The notes: a model not told the origin generated them from the letters alone. DNA of 64,000 nt from Salinicola socius (GCF_001937195.1 NZ_MSDO01000012.1:1-64000); one strand, 5' to 3'; counted from the first letter of the stretch, positions 1 to 9,065 are shown. Numbers and translations are program-made.

Positions 1-549
1 AGCCGAAGGGGACAGGCCGCGCGCGCGCGCGACACGATCGACCTGGATGGCTGCCGCTTCGGGGCTGATGGCCGGGTCGATGCCTGAGCCAGAAGCGGTC
101 AGCAGGTCCACCGGTATCCGGCCCGGCTCGACGCCGTCGCGGGCGGTGATCTGCCCGGCGTCGGCCTCGGCGCGTTCCCGCAATGCCGGGTTGCTCGGCG
201 CCAGGTTGGAACCGCCAACCGCGCCGGCCGCGTAATCCACCGCCGAAGGTCGACCCTGGAAATAGCGTTCGCTGGTGAATCGCTGACCCACCAGCGACGA
301 GCCGATGACCCGACCCTCCGCATCGGCCAGCAGACTGCCGTTGGCCTGATGCGAAAACCCCAACTGGCCCAATCCGACCACCACCAGCGGATAGAGCAGA
401 CCGAGCACCACTGCCATGAGCAGGCTGAAGCGGACTGCCGTCAGCCAGCTGCCGTTGCCGGCGGACCGTTGGGCAGCGTGAGAGGCCTCATGGGGATCAC
501 CCTGGGCACCATGAGCGGAAACGTCGTGACGGGAATCAGTGACTGACAT
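1..549 (-). CDS. kdpC: K+-transporting ATPase subunit KdpC (3' end cut by window edge)
   Basis: This is the small subunit of the KdpFABC high-affinity K+ pump, anchored in the inner membrane by one N-terminal helix. Reading from the ATG at 549, the protein begins MSVTDSRHDV, has a single hydrophobic segment at about residues 32-52, and then the KdpC hallmarks GSSLVGQ and FQGRPSAVDY. The frame is open to base 1, so at most a short C-terminal piece is missing. The N-terminus before the helix is about 15-20 residues longer than I expect for KdpC. It lies 18 bp downstream of kdpB on the same strand, so it is the last gene of kdpFABC. kdpDE, if present, would lie beyond the left edge. Identity is secure. 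Confidence 0.93.
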   Translation of the reverse strand, partial: MSVTDSRHDVSAHGAQGDPHEASHAAQRSAGNGSWLTAVRFSLLMAVVLGLLYPLVVVGLGQLGFSHQANGSLLADAEGRVIGSSLVGQRFTSERYFQGRPSAVDYAAGAVGGSNLAPSNPALRERAEADAGQITARDGVEPGRIPVDLLTASGSGIDPAISPEAAAIQVDRVARARGLSPSA

Positions 550-567
550 GGCAAGTCTCCAGAAATC

Positions 568-2598
568 TCAGAACAGCGGACCGATGAGCAGATCGATCAG
601 CTTGATGGCAGGGAACGGCAGCAACAAGCCACCGAGACCGTAGATCAGCAGGTTGCGTCGCAGCATGGCGCTGGCGGATGCCGCGTGGACGCGAACGCCA
701 CGCAGGGCGAACGGAATCAGCGCGGGTATCACCAGCGCATTGAAAATGACCGCCGACAGCACCGCGGACTGCGGCGAGTGCAGGTGGAGCACGTCGAGAC
801 CGCCCAGCGCCGGCACGCTGGCGGCGAAGATCGCCGGCAGAATCGCGAAATACTTGGCGACGTCGTTGGCCAGCGAGAAGGTGGTCAACGCCCCGCGGGT
901 GATCAGCAGCTGCTTGCCGATCTCCACCGCGCTGAGCAGCTTGCCGGGATCGGAATCGAGATCGACCATGTTGGCCGCTTCCCGCGCTGCCTGGGTGCCG
1001 GAGTTCATCGCCAGCCCCAGATCGGCCTGGGCCAGCGCCGGGGCATCGTTGGTGCCGTCGCCCATCATCGCCACCAGCCGACCGGCGGCCTGCTCCTCAC
1101 GGATCAGTTCGAGCTTGCGCTCCGGCGTCGCTTCGGCGATGTAGTCGTCGACGCCGGCTTCGGCGGCAATCGCGGCGGCGGTGATCGGGTTGTCGCCGGT
1201 GATCATCACCGTCTTCACGCCCATCTCGCGCAGTTGCTGGAACCGCTCGGCGATCCCCGTCTTGATCACATCCGACAGCGCGATCACGCCCAGCAACACG
1301 TTGCCCTCCAACACCGCCAGCGGCGTGGCACCATGTCGCGAGATGCGTTCGACCAGCGCCTCGAAACCCCCCGGCACGCGGCCTCCCGCTTCCTGTACCA
1401 GCCGGGCGATGGCGTTGGGCGCGCCCTTGCGCCAGCATCGACCATCGGCGAAGTCGAGACCGGACACCCGACTCATCGCGGAAAACGGCACGACCTCGGC
1501 GTTCTGCGGCGAATCCAGTGTCGCGCCCTGATCGCGCGCCAGCACGACGATGGAGCGCCCTTCCGGGGTCGGATCCTGCAGCGAGCAGACACCGGCGATC
1601 TCCCGCAGTCGTGTCAGGTCGACCCCCTGACACGGCGCGAATTCGGTGGCACGACGATCGCCGAGCGTGATCGTGCCGGTCTTGTCGAGCAGCAGGGTGT
1701 CGATGCTGCCGGCAATCTCCACCGCCTTGCCCGATTTGGCGACCAGATTGGCACGCATGGCACGCTCCATGCCGGCGATGCCGATGGCCGGCAGCAGCCC
1801 GCCAATGGTGGTGGGGATGAGACACACCAGCAGCGCCACCAGCATCACCGTCGAAGTCTCAATCCCCACGAACAGCGCCATCGGTACCAGCGTGACCACG
1901 ACGATCAGGAATATCAGCGTCAGCGTCGACAGCAGCACGGAGAGTGCCAGTTCGCTGGGCGTCTTCTGGCGGCTGGCGCCTTCCACCAGCGCGATCATGC
2001 GGTCGAGCAGCGACTCGCCGGGGTCGACGCTGACCTCGATGAGCAACTCGTCGGAGAGCAGCTTGGTGCCGGCGCTGACGCCGCTGTTATCGGTGCCCCC
2101 CTCACGCAGTACCGGTGCCGACTCGCCGGTGACGGCGGACTCGTTGATCGAACCGGCACCCTGGATGATTTCACCGTCGGCAGGAATCAGCTCTCCGGCG
2201 ATCACCCGGATCCGATCGCCCCGGCGCAGCTGATCGGCGGCGACCGTCTCTTCGCCGCTCTTGGTCACACGCCGTGCCTTCAATGCACCGCGGGTGGCGC
2301 GCAGGCTACCGGCGTGGGCCTTGCCGCGCGCTTCGGCCATCGCTTCGGCCGCGTTGGCGAACAGCACCGTCGCCAGCAGGACCAGGGTCACGATCAGCGC
2401 GAACGTTCCCTGACCGCCATCCTCGGCAAACGCCATGCCGGTATAGAGCGCGCAAACCAGGGTGCCGATGGCGACCACCGCCATCACCGGATTGCGCGCG
2501 AGACTGCGCGGGTTCAACCGGCGCAGGGATTCCCCCAGCAGGGTCAGCGGTCGAACGCGCAGACCTTGGGAGGCTTCGTGTGTTTGCATCATTGCCAT
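568..2598 (-). CDS. kdpB: K+-transporting ATPase ATP-binding subunit KdpB
   Basis: KdpB is the P-type ATPase subunit that couples ATP hydrolysis to K+ uptake through KdpA. The 676-residue protein has the actuator motif TGES, the phosphorylation motif DKTGTIT at about residue 305, and the hinge motif GDGTNDAPAL, in the expected order, with flanking transmembrane segments. Length matches the E. coli protein (682). The ATG at 2598 is preceded by GAGGA about 9 bases upstream, which supports this start. It sits between kdpA (67-bp gap) and kdpC (18-bp gap), so the three are surely co-transcribed. Confidence 0.97.
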   Translation of the reverse strand: MAMMQTHEASQGLRVRPLTLLGESLRRLNPRSLARNPVMAVVAIGTLVCALYTGMAFAEDGGQGTFALIVTLVLLATVLFANAAEAMAEARGKAHAGSLRATRGALKARRVTKSGEETVAADQLRRGDRIRVIAGELIPADGEIIQGAGSINESAVTGESAPVLREGGTDNSGVSAGTKLLSDELLIEVSVDPGESLLDRMIALVEGASRQKTPSELALSVLLSTLTLIFLIVVVTLVPMALFVGIETSTVMLVALLVCLIPTTIGGLLPAIGIAGMERAMRANLVAKSGKAVEIAGSIDTLLLDKTGTITLGDRRATEFAPCQGVDLTRLREIAGVCSLQDPTPEGRSIVVLARDQGATLDSPQNAEVVPFSAMSRVSGLDFADGRCWRKGAPNAIARLVQEAGGRVPGGFEALVERISRHGATPLAVLEGNVLLGVIALSDVIKTGIAERFQQLREMGVKTVMITGDNPITAAAIAAEAGVDDYIAEATPERKLELIREEQAAGRLVAMMGDGTNDAPALAQADLGLAMNSGTQAAREAANMVDLDSDPGKLLSAVEIGKQLLITRGALTTFSLANDVAKYFAILPAIFAASVPALGGLDVLHLHSPQSAVLSAVIFNALVIPALIPFALRGVRVHAASASAMLRRNLLIYGLGGLLLPFPAIKLIDLLIGPLF

Positions 2599-2665
2599 GT
2601 CTCTTTCCTCGATCCCGTTTCCACCAGTCCCGCTCCGTCAATTCCGTTTCCGTCGACGCGATTCA

Positions 2666-4471
2666 TCAGGGCAGGGTCAACTGCTCGGCGATCGGACCCA
2701 GCACCAGCGCGGGCAGGAAACCGAGCAGGTTGACGATGACGATGACACCCGCGGTCAGGCCGACGAACGCACCACCCTCCAGCGACAGGGTGCCGCGCCC
2801 TTGTGGCGCCGTGCGTTTTTCCATCAACCATCCGGCCACCGCCAGCGGCACCAGCATCGGCAGGAAACGGCCGACCGCCAGCGCCAGCACGCAGGCCAGG
2901 TTCCACCATGGCGTACCGTCGCCGAGTCCCTCGAAGCCGGAGCCGTTGTTGGCGAATGCCGAGGTGTATTCGTAGAGCACCTGCGAGAGCCCATGAAAGC
3001 CAGGATTGGAATTGCCGGTCAGCGCGGGAAACGCCACGGTGATGGCGGTCAATCCGAGGATGATCAGGGGTTGCGCCAGAATCGCCAGCGAGATCCAGCG
3101 CATCTCGCGGGTCTCCAGCGGCTTGCCGAACAGCTCCGGCGCGCGGCCGATCATCAGCGACCCGATGAACGCCGCCAGCATCAGATAGAGCAGGTAGCCG
3201 ATCATCCCCACCCCGATGCCGCCGAAGGTGACATTGACGAACATGTCCATCAGCAGGCCCAGCCCGCCCAACGGATTGAAGCTGTCATGCATGGCATTGA
3301 CGGACCCGTTGGAGGTCTGCGTCGTCCAGCTGCCCCAAAGGGCAGAGAGATCGCTGCCGAAACGCACCTCCTTGCCTTCGAGATTGGGACTGCCGGCGAC
3401 GGCGAGTCCGGCCAGCGCGGCGTTGGGCTGGCGTTCCGACACCACGATCAGGGTGGTGGTGATCAACGAGAACGCGATCATCACCGCGCCAATACCCATC
3501 ATCAGCCGGCGACGGCCGCTGATGACGCCGACGGCGATCAGCGTTGCGACCGGAATCAGCAGCAGCGCGATCGTCTCGACGAGATTCGCCAATCCGGTCG
3601 GATTCTCCAGCGGCACGGTCGAATTGGGGCCATACCAGCCGCCACCGTTGGTGCCCAACTGCTTGATCGCCACCATCGGCGCCACCGGGCCGCGTGGAAT
3701 GACCTGTACCGCGCCTCCATCGAGCATCGTCACGCTCTGCGCTCCCTGATAGGTGGCCGGCACGCCCTGCCACACCAGGACCAGCGCCACCACCAGCGAT
3801 AGCGGCAGCAGCACCCGCACCACGATCCGCGTGAGGTCGACGTAGTAGTTACCGACCGAGTAGTTACCGACCGAGTCGCGTCCCACCCCGCGCCCGGCGG
3901 ACGTTGTGGACGTGTTGGTGCTAACGGTCGCGTTGGTGATAACGGTCGCGTTGGCGCCAATCGTCGTGTTTGTGCCAACGATCGGGTTGGTGGTCTGGCG
4001 CTTGAGCAGCGTGCGCGTGATGGCGAGCAACACCGCCAGTCCGGTCGCCGGGGTCAGAAACTGCAGCGTGACGATGGCAAGCGTCTGGCTCAGGTAGGAG
4101 AGCTGTGCCTGGCCTGAATAGTGCTGCTGATTGGTATTGGTGGCGAACGAGACCGCGGTGTGCAGCGCCGTATCCCAGTTCATGCCGGGGATGCCATCGG
4201 GGTTGAGCGGCAGCAAGCCCTGGCTCATGAAGACGATCCAGGCAAGCCCGATCAGCAGCAGGTGAAGTTTCAACACGGCCAGCAGATAGGCCGACCACGT
4301 CATCGACGCCCGTCGGTCGACGCCGGCCAGGCGCATCAGGACCGATTCCACCGGCCCGAAGAGACGATCCATCACGGTGGATCGATCCGTATCCAGCGCG
4401 CGGCCCATGTAGAGACCCAGAGGCAGCGCCAATCCGATCAGCAGGGCATAGCAGAGCATCATCGCATTCAT
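2666..4471 (-). CDS. kdpA: K+-transporting ATPase K+-binding subunit KdpA with a repeat insertion
   Basis: KdpA is the channel-like K+-selective subunit of KdpFABC in the inner membrane. The protein shows several transmembrane helices and the first selectivity-loop signature SFATNTNQQHYSG at about residues 108-120. I start it at 4471 (MNAMMLCYAL) because that ATG lies 2 bp after the kdpF stop; a longer in-frame reading from 4561 would overlap kdpF. At 601 residues it is about 44 longer than the E. coli protein. The extra length is a low-complexity segment at about residues 162-209, rich in Asn, Thr, Val and Gly, just before the conserved VDLTR. It is encoded by short tandem repeats and probably lies in a loop between helices. 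Confidence 0.95.
   Translation of the reverse strand: MNAMMLCYALLIGLALPLGLYMGRALDTDRSTVMDRLFGPVESVLMRLAGVDRRASMTWSAYLLAVLKLHLLLIGLAWIVFMSQGLLPLNPDGIPGMNWDTALHTAVSFATNTNQQHYSGQAQLSYLSQTLAIVTLQFLTPATGLAVLLAITRTLLKRQTTNPIVGTNTTIGANATVITNATVSTNTSTTSAGRGVGRDSVGNYSVGNYYVDLTRIVVRVLLPLSLVVALVLVWQGVPATYQGAQSVTMLDGGAVQVIPRGPVAPMVAIKQLGTNGGGWYGPNSTVPLENPTGLANLVETIALLLIPVATLIAVGVISGRRRLMMGIGAVMIAFSLITTTLIVVSERQPNAALAGLAVAGSPNLEGKEVRFGSDLSALWGSWTTQTSNGSVNAMHDSFNPLGGLGLLMDMFVNVTFGGIGVGMIGYLLYLMLAAFIGSLMIGRAPELFGKPLETREMRWISLAILAQPLIILGLTAITVAFPALTGNSNPGFHGLSQVLYEYTSAFANNGSGFEGLGDGTPWWNLACVLALAVGRFLPMLVPLAVAGWLMEKRTAPQGRGTLSLEGGAFVGLTAGVIVIVNLLGFLPALVLGPIAEQLTLP
3845..3983. repeat. Tandem repeats inside kdpA (15-bp x2 and 18-bp x4)
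   Basis: Two exact copies of a 15-bp unit (gtagttaccgaccga) lie at 3845-3874. Four degenerate 18-bp units lie at 3912-3983 (for example gtgttggtgctaacggtc and gcgttggtgataacggtc). Both periods are multiples of three, so the kdpA frame is kept. On the coding strand they encode SVGNY twice and hexapeptides such as NATVIT and NATVST. The pattern suggests repeat expansion within a tolerant loop of KdpA. Confidence 0.9.
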
Positions 4472-4473
4472 GG

Positions 4474-4554
4474 CTAGAATCGCTCCGGCCAGCACAGTGT
4501 TGCCAGCAAGTAGACGGCGGTCACCAGGGCGATCGCCAGCATCAGGTAGGACAT
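4474..4554 (-). CDS. kdpF: KdpF stabilising small membrane subunit
   Basis: This 26-residue protein (MSYLMLAIALVTAVYLLATL followed by CWPERF) is a single transmembrane helix. In the family, KdpF binds KdpA and stabilises the KdpFABC complex. The sequence closely matches known KdpF patterns, including the C-terminal (W/R)PE(R/K)F-type tail. A strong ribosome binding site (AGGAGG) lies 6 bases before the ATG at 4554. The stop codon is 2 bp before the kdpA start, so it is the first gene of kdpFABC. Confidence 0.93.
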   Translation of the reverse strand: MSYLMLAIALVTAVYLLATLCWPERF

Positions 4555-4597
4555 GAGTCACCTCCTCGTTCGAGAGGCGCTCAGTGTCGAGTCGAGG

Positions 4598-4650
4598 GGC
4601 GTAAAAATGCGATGCGGAAATTCACGCGAAGGCGTAAAGAAAGCGTAAAA
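4598..4650 (-). promoter_or_regulatory. Candidate KdpE-type regulatory region upstream of kdpF
   Basis: Three copies of GCGTAAA occur on the plus strand at 4599-4605, 4632-4638 and 4643-4649. Read in the direction of kdp transcription, the last two form a T-rich box (ctttctttacgcc at its end) resembling the E. coli KdpE operator core as I remember it (CTTTTTTTACACC). The site lies 45-95 bases upstream of kdpF. Binding by KdpE is inference. Confidence 0.4.
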
Positions 4651-4724
4651 GCGGGAATCGACGACGGCGGTGGTGGCATTGCGCGGTGGGGGTCGGCATC
4701 ATCATCACGATGAGCACGTATTCA

Positions 4725-4865
4725 GAGGGTATTTACAAATTCGGCGAGCGAAGGCAAGACAAGGCGAAATCGGCTGAAAAAGCGGAGTTTACCAGGGGTA
4801 AATGAGCATTTTGATGTCGATTTCAACGCCGTATTGTCGAGCGCAGACATTTTGTAAACACCCTC
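4725..4865. repeat. Inverted-repeat (MITE-like) element, type with GAGGGTGTTTACAAA ends
   Basis: This 141-bp non-coding element lies between the divergent kdpF and argE. Its ends are inverted: gagggtatttacaaa on the left and tttgtaaacaccctc on the right, one mismatch in 15. The interior starts with ggcgagcgaaggcaagacaa and contains a second inverted pair (gaaatcgg and cgatttc). The interior resembles the element at 51688-51817, but the ends differ. No coding capacity is visible. It occupies most of the 354-bp kdpF-argE gap; the rest of that gap shows only the candidate kdp operator. Confidence 0.75.
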
Positions 4866-4908
4866 TCAGCGACAACGACAATCCGGTGACAGGTGGGCCG
4901 ACCGCATC

Positions 4909-6057
4909 ATGACCAGTCAGGAACTTCTCGGGAAACTCGTCAGCTTCGATACCGTCAGCCGCGAGTCCAATCTCGCGCTGATCGAATTCGTCCGCGATTA
5001 CTTGAGCCAGCACGGCGTCGACAGCGAACTGATTCATAACGACGAGGGCAGCAAGGCCAATCTGTGGGCAACCATTGGCCCGACCGACCGTGGCGGCGTG
5101 GTGCTCTCCGGCCACACCGACGTGGTGCCGGTGGACGGCCAGCCGTGGACAGTGCCTGCATTCGAGATGACCGAGCGCGATGGCAAGCTCTACGGTCGCG
5201 GCACGACCGACATGAAAGGCTATCTTGCCTGCGTGCTGGCGGCGGTGCCGAGCCTCAAAGCGGCCGAACTCGAGACGCCTGTACACCTGGCGTTCTCCTA
5301 CGACGAAGAGGTGGGCTGTCTCGGCGTACGCTCGATCATCTCGATGCTGGAGGACAGACCGCACAAGCCGCTGGCCTGCATCATCGGCGAACCCACCGAG
5401 CTCAAGCCGGTACTGGGTCACAAGGGCAAGCTCGGCGTGCGCTGCCGCGTGCATGGTGCGCCCTGCCACTCCGCCTACGCGCCGGAGGGGGTCAATGCCA
5501 TCGAGACCGCGGCGAAGATGATCACCAGGCTCACCCAGATCGGCGAGCGCCTGGCCGATCCCGCCCATCATGACGAGCGCTTCTATCCGCCGTTCTCGAC
5601 CGTTCAGACCGGGGTGATAGAGGGCGGTCGCGCGCTCAACATCGTGCCGTCGGAGTGCCGCTTCGACTGGGAAGTGCGCTCGCTACCGGGCTTCGATGCC
5701 GGCGAGGTGGAGCGCGAAATGCGTGACTACGCCGACAGCGAGTTGCTCCCCCGCATGCGCGCGGTCGAGGCGAACACCGATATCGTGTTCGAACCGCTGC
5801 AAGCCTATCCGGGGTTGACCACCGAGGCCTCGAGCGAAGTGGCGCGCTTGATTGCCATCCTGGCGGACCGCGATGACTTCGGCACCGTCCCCTACGGTAC
5901 CGAGGGCGGGCTGTTTCACGAAGCCGGCATCCCCACCGTGGTCTGCGGTCCGGGCTGCATGGACCAGGGCCACAAGCCGGACGAGTTCATCGCCATCGAA
6001 CAGCTCGAGCGTTGCGACGCGATGATGCAGCGGCTGGTGGAGCATCTGAGCGCATGA
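4909..6057 (+). CDS. argE: Acetylornithine deacetylase
   Basis: ArgE hydrolyses N-acetylornithine to ornithine and acetate in cytoplasmic arginine biosynthesis. The 382-residue protein is an M20 metallopeptidase. It has the first metal-ligand block SGHTDVVPVDG (His69, Asp71), the bridging Asp in GRGTTDMKG (about residues 97-105), the catalytic Glu in YDEEVG (about 131-136) and a C-terminal His in QGHKPDEF. Length matches family members, and the ArgE call over DapE rests on overall sequence pattern. The ATG at 4909 has only a weak upstream purine run. A lipoprotein gene follows directly. Confidence 0.92.
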   Translation: MTSQELLGKLVSFDTVSRESNLALIEFVRDYLSQHGVDSELIHNDEGSKANLWATIGPTDRGGVVLSGHTDVVPVDGQPWTVPAFEMTERDGKLYGRGTTDMKGYLACVLAAVPSLKAAELETPVHLAFSYDEEVGCLGVRSIISMLEDRPHKPLACIIGEPTELKPVLGHKGKLGVRCRVHGAPCHSAYAPEGVNAIETAAKMITRLTQIGERLADPAHHDERFYPPFSTVQTGVIEGGRALNIVPSECRFDWEVRSLPGFDAGEVEREMRDYADSELLPRMRAVEANTDIVFEPLQAYPGLTTEASSEVARLIAILADRDDFGTVPYGTEGGLFHEAGIPTVVCGPGCMDQGHKPDEFIAIEQLERCDAMMQRLVEHLSA

Positions 6058-6068
6058 GGACATTCACG

Positions 6069-7166
6069 ATGATTGCCGGACTTCGCTGGGCACCGGTATT
6101 GGGCCTGGCGCTGCTGGTCGGCTGTAGCACCCAGGCACCGCAGCCCGGCTTCGAGCAGCGCCCGGCGAGCGTGAAAAGCGAGCTGGTGACACTCATTCCG
6201 GCGAGCGCCGAGGACCGTGACGGCTGGGCGACGGATATCACCGCCGCGTTTTCGGCCCAGAATCTGCCCGCAACCCGGGACAATCTCTGTTCGGTGCTGG
6301 CGGTGATCGAGCAGGAGTCGACTTACCGTGCCGATCCCAGCGTGGCGAATCTTTCGACCATCGCCCGGGAAGAGATCGAGCGTCGCGCCAGTGCGCTGCA
6401 TATTCCGGGCTTTCTGGTCGATGCCGGCCTGAACCTCGAATCGCCCACCGGCGAGACCTACGAGGAGCGCCTCGATCACCTCACCACCGAGCGCGAGATG
6501 AGCGAGATCTTCGAGGATTTCATCGATATGGCGCCGCTGGGCCGACAGCTTTTCGGTAGCCTCAACCCGGTGCACACCGGCGGCCCGATGCAGGTCAGCG
6601 TCGATTTTGCCGAAGACTATGTCAGAAAACACGCCGACAGCTATCCCTACCCGATCGACGGCTCGATCCGTCACGAGGTGTTCACCCGGCGCGGCGGACT
6701 CTATTTCGGCATCGCCCATCTGCTCGGCTATCCCGCGAATTACGACGAGCCAATCTACCGTTTCGCCGACTTCAACGCCGGCTGGTATGCCAGCCGCAAC
6801 GCCGCGTTCCAGGCCGCGGTGACCCAGCTTTCCGGCATTCCGCTGGCGCTCGACGGCGACCTGATCATTCCCGGCTCGCGCGAGGCCGGTCAGACCGAAC
6901 TGGCGGTGCGCACCTTGAAGCGTCAACTGAATATGGACGACGGCGAGATTCGCGGTGCGCTGGAGAAAGAGGATGCCCTCGACTTCGAACGGACCGCCCT
7001 CTACGAGAAAATCCGTTCATTGGCGGCTCGGCAGGAAAATCATCCGATTCCCTACGCGCGCCTGCCGGGAATCAAGCTCGAGAGCCCCAAGATCACCCGC
7101 AACCTGACCACGGCGTGGTTCGCCAAGCGGGTCGACGACCGCTGGCAGCAGTGCATGGGGCGTTGA
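6069..7166 (+). CDS. DUF1615 family lipoprotein
   Basis: The function is unknown. The 365-residue protein begins with a lipoprotein signal (MIAGLRWAPVLGLALLVGC), so it should be lipidated at Cys19 and membrane-anchored on the periplasmic side. The rest matches the DUF1615 pattern, with segments such as VIEQESTYRADP, NPVHTGGPMQVSV and RRGGLYFGIAHLL. The EQES/GGPMQVS arrangement recalls soluble lytic transglycosylase-like folds, but that is only a resemblance. I start at 6069 because GAGGA, overlapping the argE stop, lies 8 bases upstream. An alternative ATG at 6054 overlaps argE by 4 bp. The tight arrangement suggests co-transcription with argE. Confidence 0.82.
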   Translation: MIAGLRWAPVLGLALLVGCSTQAPQPGFEQRPASVKSELVTLIPASAEDRDGWATDITAAFSAQNLPATRDNLCSVLAVIEQESTYRADPSVANLSTIAREEIERRASALHIPGFLVDAGLNLESPTGETYEERLDHLTTEREMSEIFEDFIDMAPLGRQLFGSLNPVHTGGPMQVSVDFAEDYVRKHADSYPYPIDGSIRHEVFTRRGGLYFGIAHLLGYPANYDEPIYRFADFNAGWYASRNAAFQAAVTQLSGIPLALDGDLIIPGSREAGQTELAVRTLKRQLNMDDGEIRGALEKEDALDFERTALYEKIRSLAARQENHPIPYARLPGIKLESPKITRNLTTAWFAKRVDDRWQQCMGR

Positions 7167-7274
7167 TGTCCAATATTTGAATTCTGAACGGCAAGTTTCT
7201 CCAGTCGCCGGAAAGAAACCACCCGATAGCGCCTTCCAGGCTCAACCCGAGCGATCTTCGGCGAGCCGGGTCTA

Positions 7275-7520
7275 GCGACATGGGTGAGGCGAACCAGACA
7301 TCTGAGTGATGTCTGGTTCGCCGAACGAGCTGGCCATGGATGGCCAGCTCCGGCCCTGCAAGCGGGACAGGATGTTTTAGCGAAGCAGGACGCTAGAGGC
7401 GCGCCGGGACAGGGACGTCCTTGCGCGCCGACCCGAAGCGCTGACGAAAATCGCTCGGGATTTCTTGAGCCTGTGGCGCGAAAAAGGGGAGCGCGAGGGG
7501 CTTGCCCCTCGCAATAACGA
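7275..7520. other. Palindrome-rich non-coding region between convergent genes
   Basis: The gap from 7167 to 7589 holds no convincing gene. It has three strong palindromes: ggcgaaccagacat pairing with atgtctggttcgcc (14 bp, loop of 7) near 7290-7325; gagctggccat with atggccagctc near 7328-7352; and gcgaggggc with gcccctcgc near 7491-7510. The first could end argE transcription from the left. The length and number of hairpins are more than one terminator needs, and the text between looks like a dispersed repeat or a structured RNA. Confidence 0.55.
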
Positions 7521-7589
7521 CGACAAGGGTCGTAAGGATCTCGTCAGTCGTGAGCTCTTTTCACTCGAATGAGCGCCAAAGACAATGAA

Positions 7590-8972
7590 TCAAGACTTCG
7601 GCATCTTCACTGGCCGCTGCCAGCCCTGCTTGACGACCTGACGACTCCGCCCGATGGCCAGCTCGTCGTCTTTCACCTCGCGCGTGATCGTCGAACCCGC
7701 GGCGATGGTCGCGCCGTTGCCGATGGTGACCGGCGCGACCAGCGAGCTGTTGGAGCCGATAAAGACGGCCTCGCCGATCCGGGTGCGATGCTTGTTGGCG
7801 CCATCGTAATTGCAGGTAATGGTACCGGCGCCGATGTTGGTGTCGCGGCCGATCTCGGTATCGCCGAGATAGCTCAGATGTCCGGCCTTGACCCCGTCAC
7901 TTAGGATGGCGTTCTTGGTCTCGACGAAGTTGCCCACATGGGCTCTGGCGCCTAAGCGAGTACCGGGGCGCAGTCGGGCGAACGGGCCGCAGTCGCTGCC
8001 CTCTCCCATCTCCGCGCCTTCCAGATGACTGTTGGCCTTCACCACCGCGCCGCGGCGCAGGATAGAGTCCTTGATCACGCAGTTGGGGCCGATCACGACA
8101 TCGTCTTCCAGCGTCACCTGCCCTTCCAGAATCACGTTGACGTCGATCTGGATGTCCCGACCGACAGTGACGTCGCCGCGCAGATCGAAACGTGCCGGAT
8201 CCGCCAGACTGACGCCCGCGGTCATCAAACGCTCGGCCTGGCGCCGTTGATAGGCGCGCTCGAGTGCCGCCAGCTGGCGCCGGTCGTTGATCCCTTCGAC
8301 CTCGACCGGCGAGCTCGGCTGAGTCGCCTTGACCTCGATGCCATCGGCCGCGGCCATGGCGATCACGTCGGTCAGGTAGTACTCGCCCTGGGCGTTCTCG
8401 GAGGAAAGCTCGGGCAGCCAGCGACGCAGCCGCTCGGCCGTCATCGCCATGATGCCGGTGTTGCACTCGCGGATGGCACGCTGGCCGGCGTCGGCGTCCT
8501 TTTGCTCGACGATAGCGACAACGGCGTCCTTGTCATTGCGTACGATCCGACCGTAGCCGGTGGGGTCGTCGAGCGTCACCGTCAACAGCGCCATGTGCGT
8601 ATCGTCGACGCCGTCCAGCAGCGTCTCGAGGGTTCGTGCCTGGATCAGCGGCACATCGCCGTAGAGCACCAGCACCTTGCCGTCACCGAGTCCGTCGAGC
8701 GCCTGGGCTACCGCATGGCCGGTGCCCTTCTGTTCGGCCTGCTCGCAGAAACCCAGCTGCCGGCCGGGGCCGGTGGCGTTCGAAAGCGCCTCGCGCACCG
8801 TCTCGCCGCCGTGGCCGACCACCACGTGCAGCCGGGCATTCTCCAGCCCCGCCGCCGTGTCGACGACGTGTCGAACCAGCGGGCGGCCCGCCAGCTTGTG
8901 CAGCACCTTCGGCGTCTTCGAGCGCATGCGGGTGCCTTGGCCGGCGGCCAGTATCACGACGTCGAGGGTCAT
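7590..8972 (-). CDS. glmU: Bifunctional UDP-N-acetylglucosamine pyrophosphorylase / glucosamine-1-phosphate N-acetyltransferase
   Basis: GlmU makes UDP-GlcNAc from glucosamine-1-phosphate, feeding peptidoglycan and LPS synthesis. The 460-residue protein has an N-terminal uridyltransferase domain (LAAGQGTRM at about residues 8-16, LYGDVPLI near 100) and a C-terminal left-handed beta-helix acetyltransferase (from about 250; [27 protein letters not shown]). The start at 8972 ([11 protein letters not shown]) is preferred over 8993 because AAGGA lies 8 bases before it. It is downstream of the atp operon on the same strand, but a strong terminator after atpC separates them. Confidence 0.97.
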   Translation of the reverse strand: MTLDVVILAAGQGTRMRSKTPKVLHKLAGRPLVRHVVDTAAGLENARLHVVVGHGGETVREALSNATGPGRQLGFCEQAEQKGTGHAVAQALDGLGDGKVLVLYGDVPLIQARTLETLLDGVDDTHMALLTVTLDDPTGYGRIVRNDKDAVVAIVEQKDADAGQRAIRECNTGIMAMTAERLRRWLPELSSENAQGEYYLTDVIAMAAADGIEVKATQPSSPVEVEGINDRRQLAALERAYQRRQAERLMTAGVSLADPARFDLRGDVTVGRDIQIDVNVILEGQVTLEDDVVIGPNCVIKDSILRRGAVVKANSHLEGAEMGEGSDCGPFARLRPGTRLGARAHVGNFVETKNAILSDGVKAGHLSYLGDTEIGRDTNIGAGTITCNYDGANKHRTRIGEAVFIGSNSSLVAPVTIGNGATIAAGSTITREVKDDELAIGRSRQVVKQGWQRPVKMPKS

Positions 8973-9065
8973 GGCGTTTATCCTTTTGATCAATGAAAAC
9001 CGGACGTCATTCTAGCGCGCGAGGAGGTCACGGACAGATCCCTCGAACGCGCTTTCCTGACGACC

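Noticed and set aside
685-2733. 682-codon open frame on the plus strand opposite kdpB
   Set aside because: It is the antisense shadow of kdpB in high-G+C DNA: rich in Arg, Gln, His and Gly with no domain.
7284-7517. 77-codon open frame in the gap after the DUF1615 gene
   Set aside because: It runs through strong palindromes, has no ribosome binding site and no recognisable motif.
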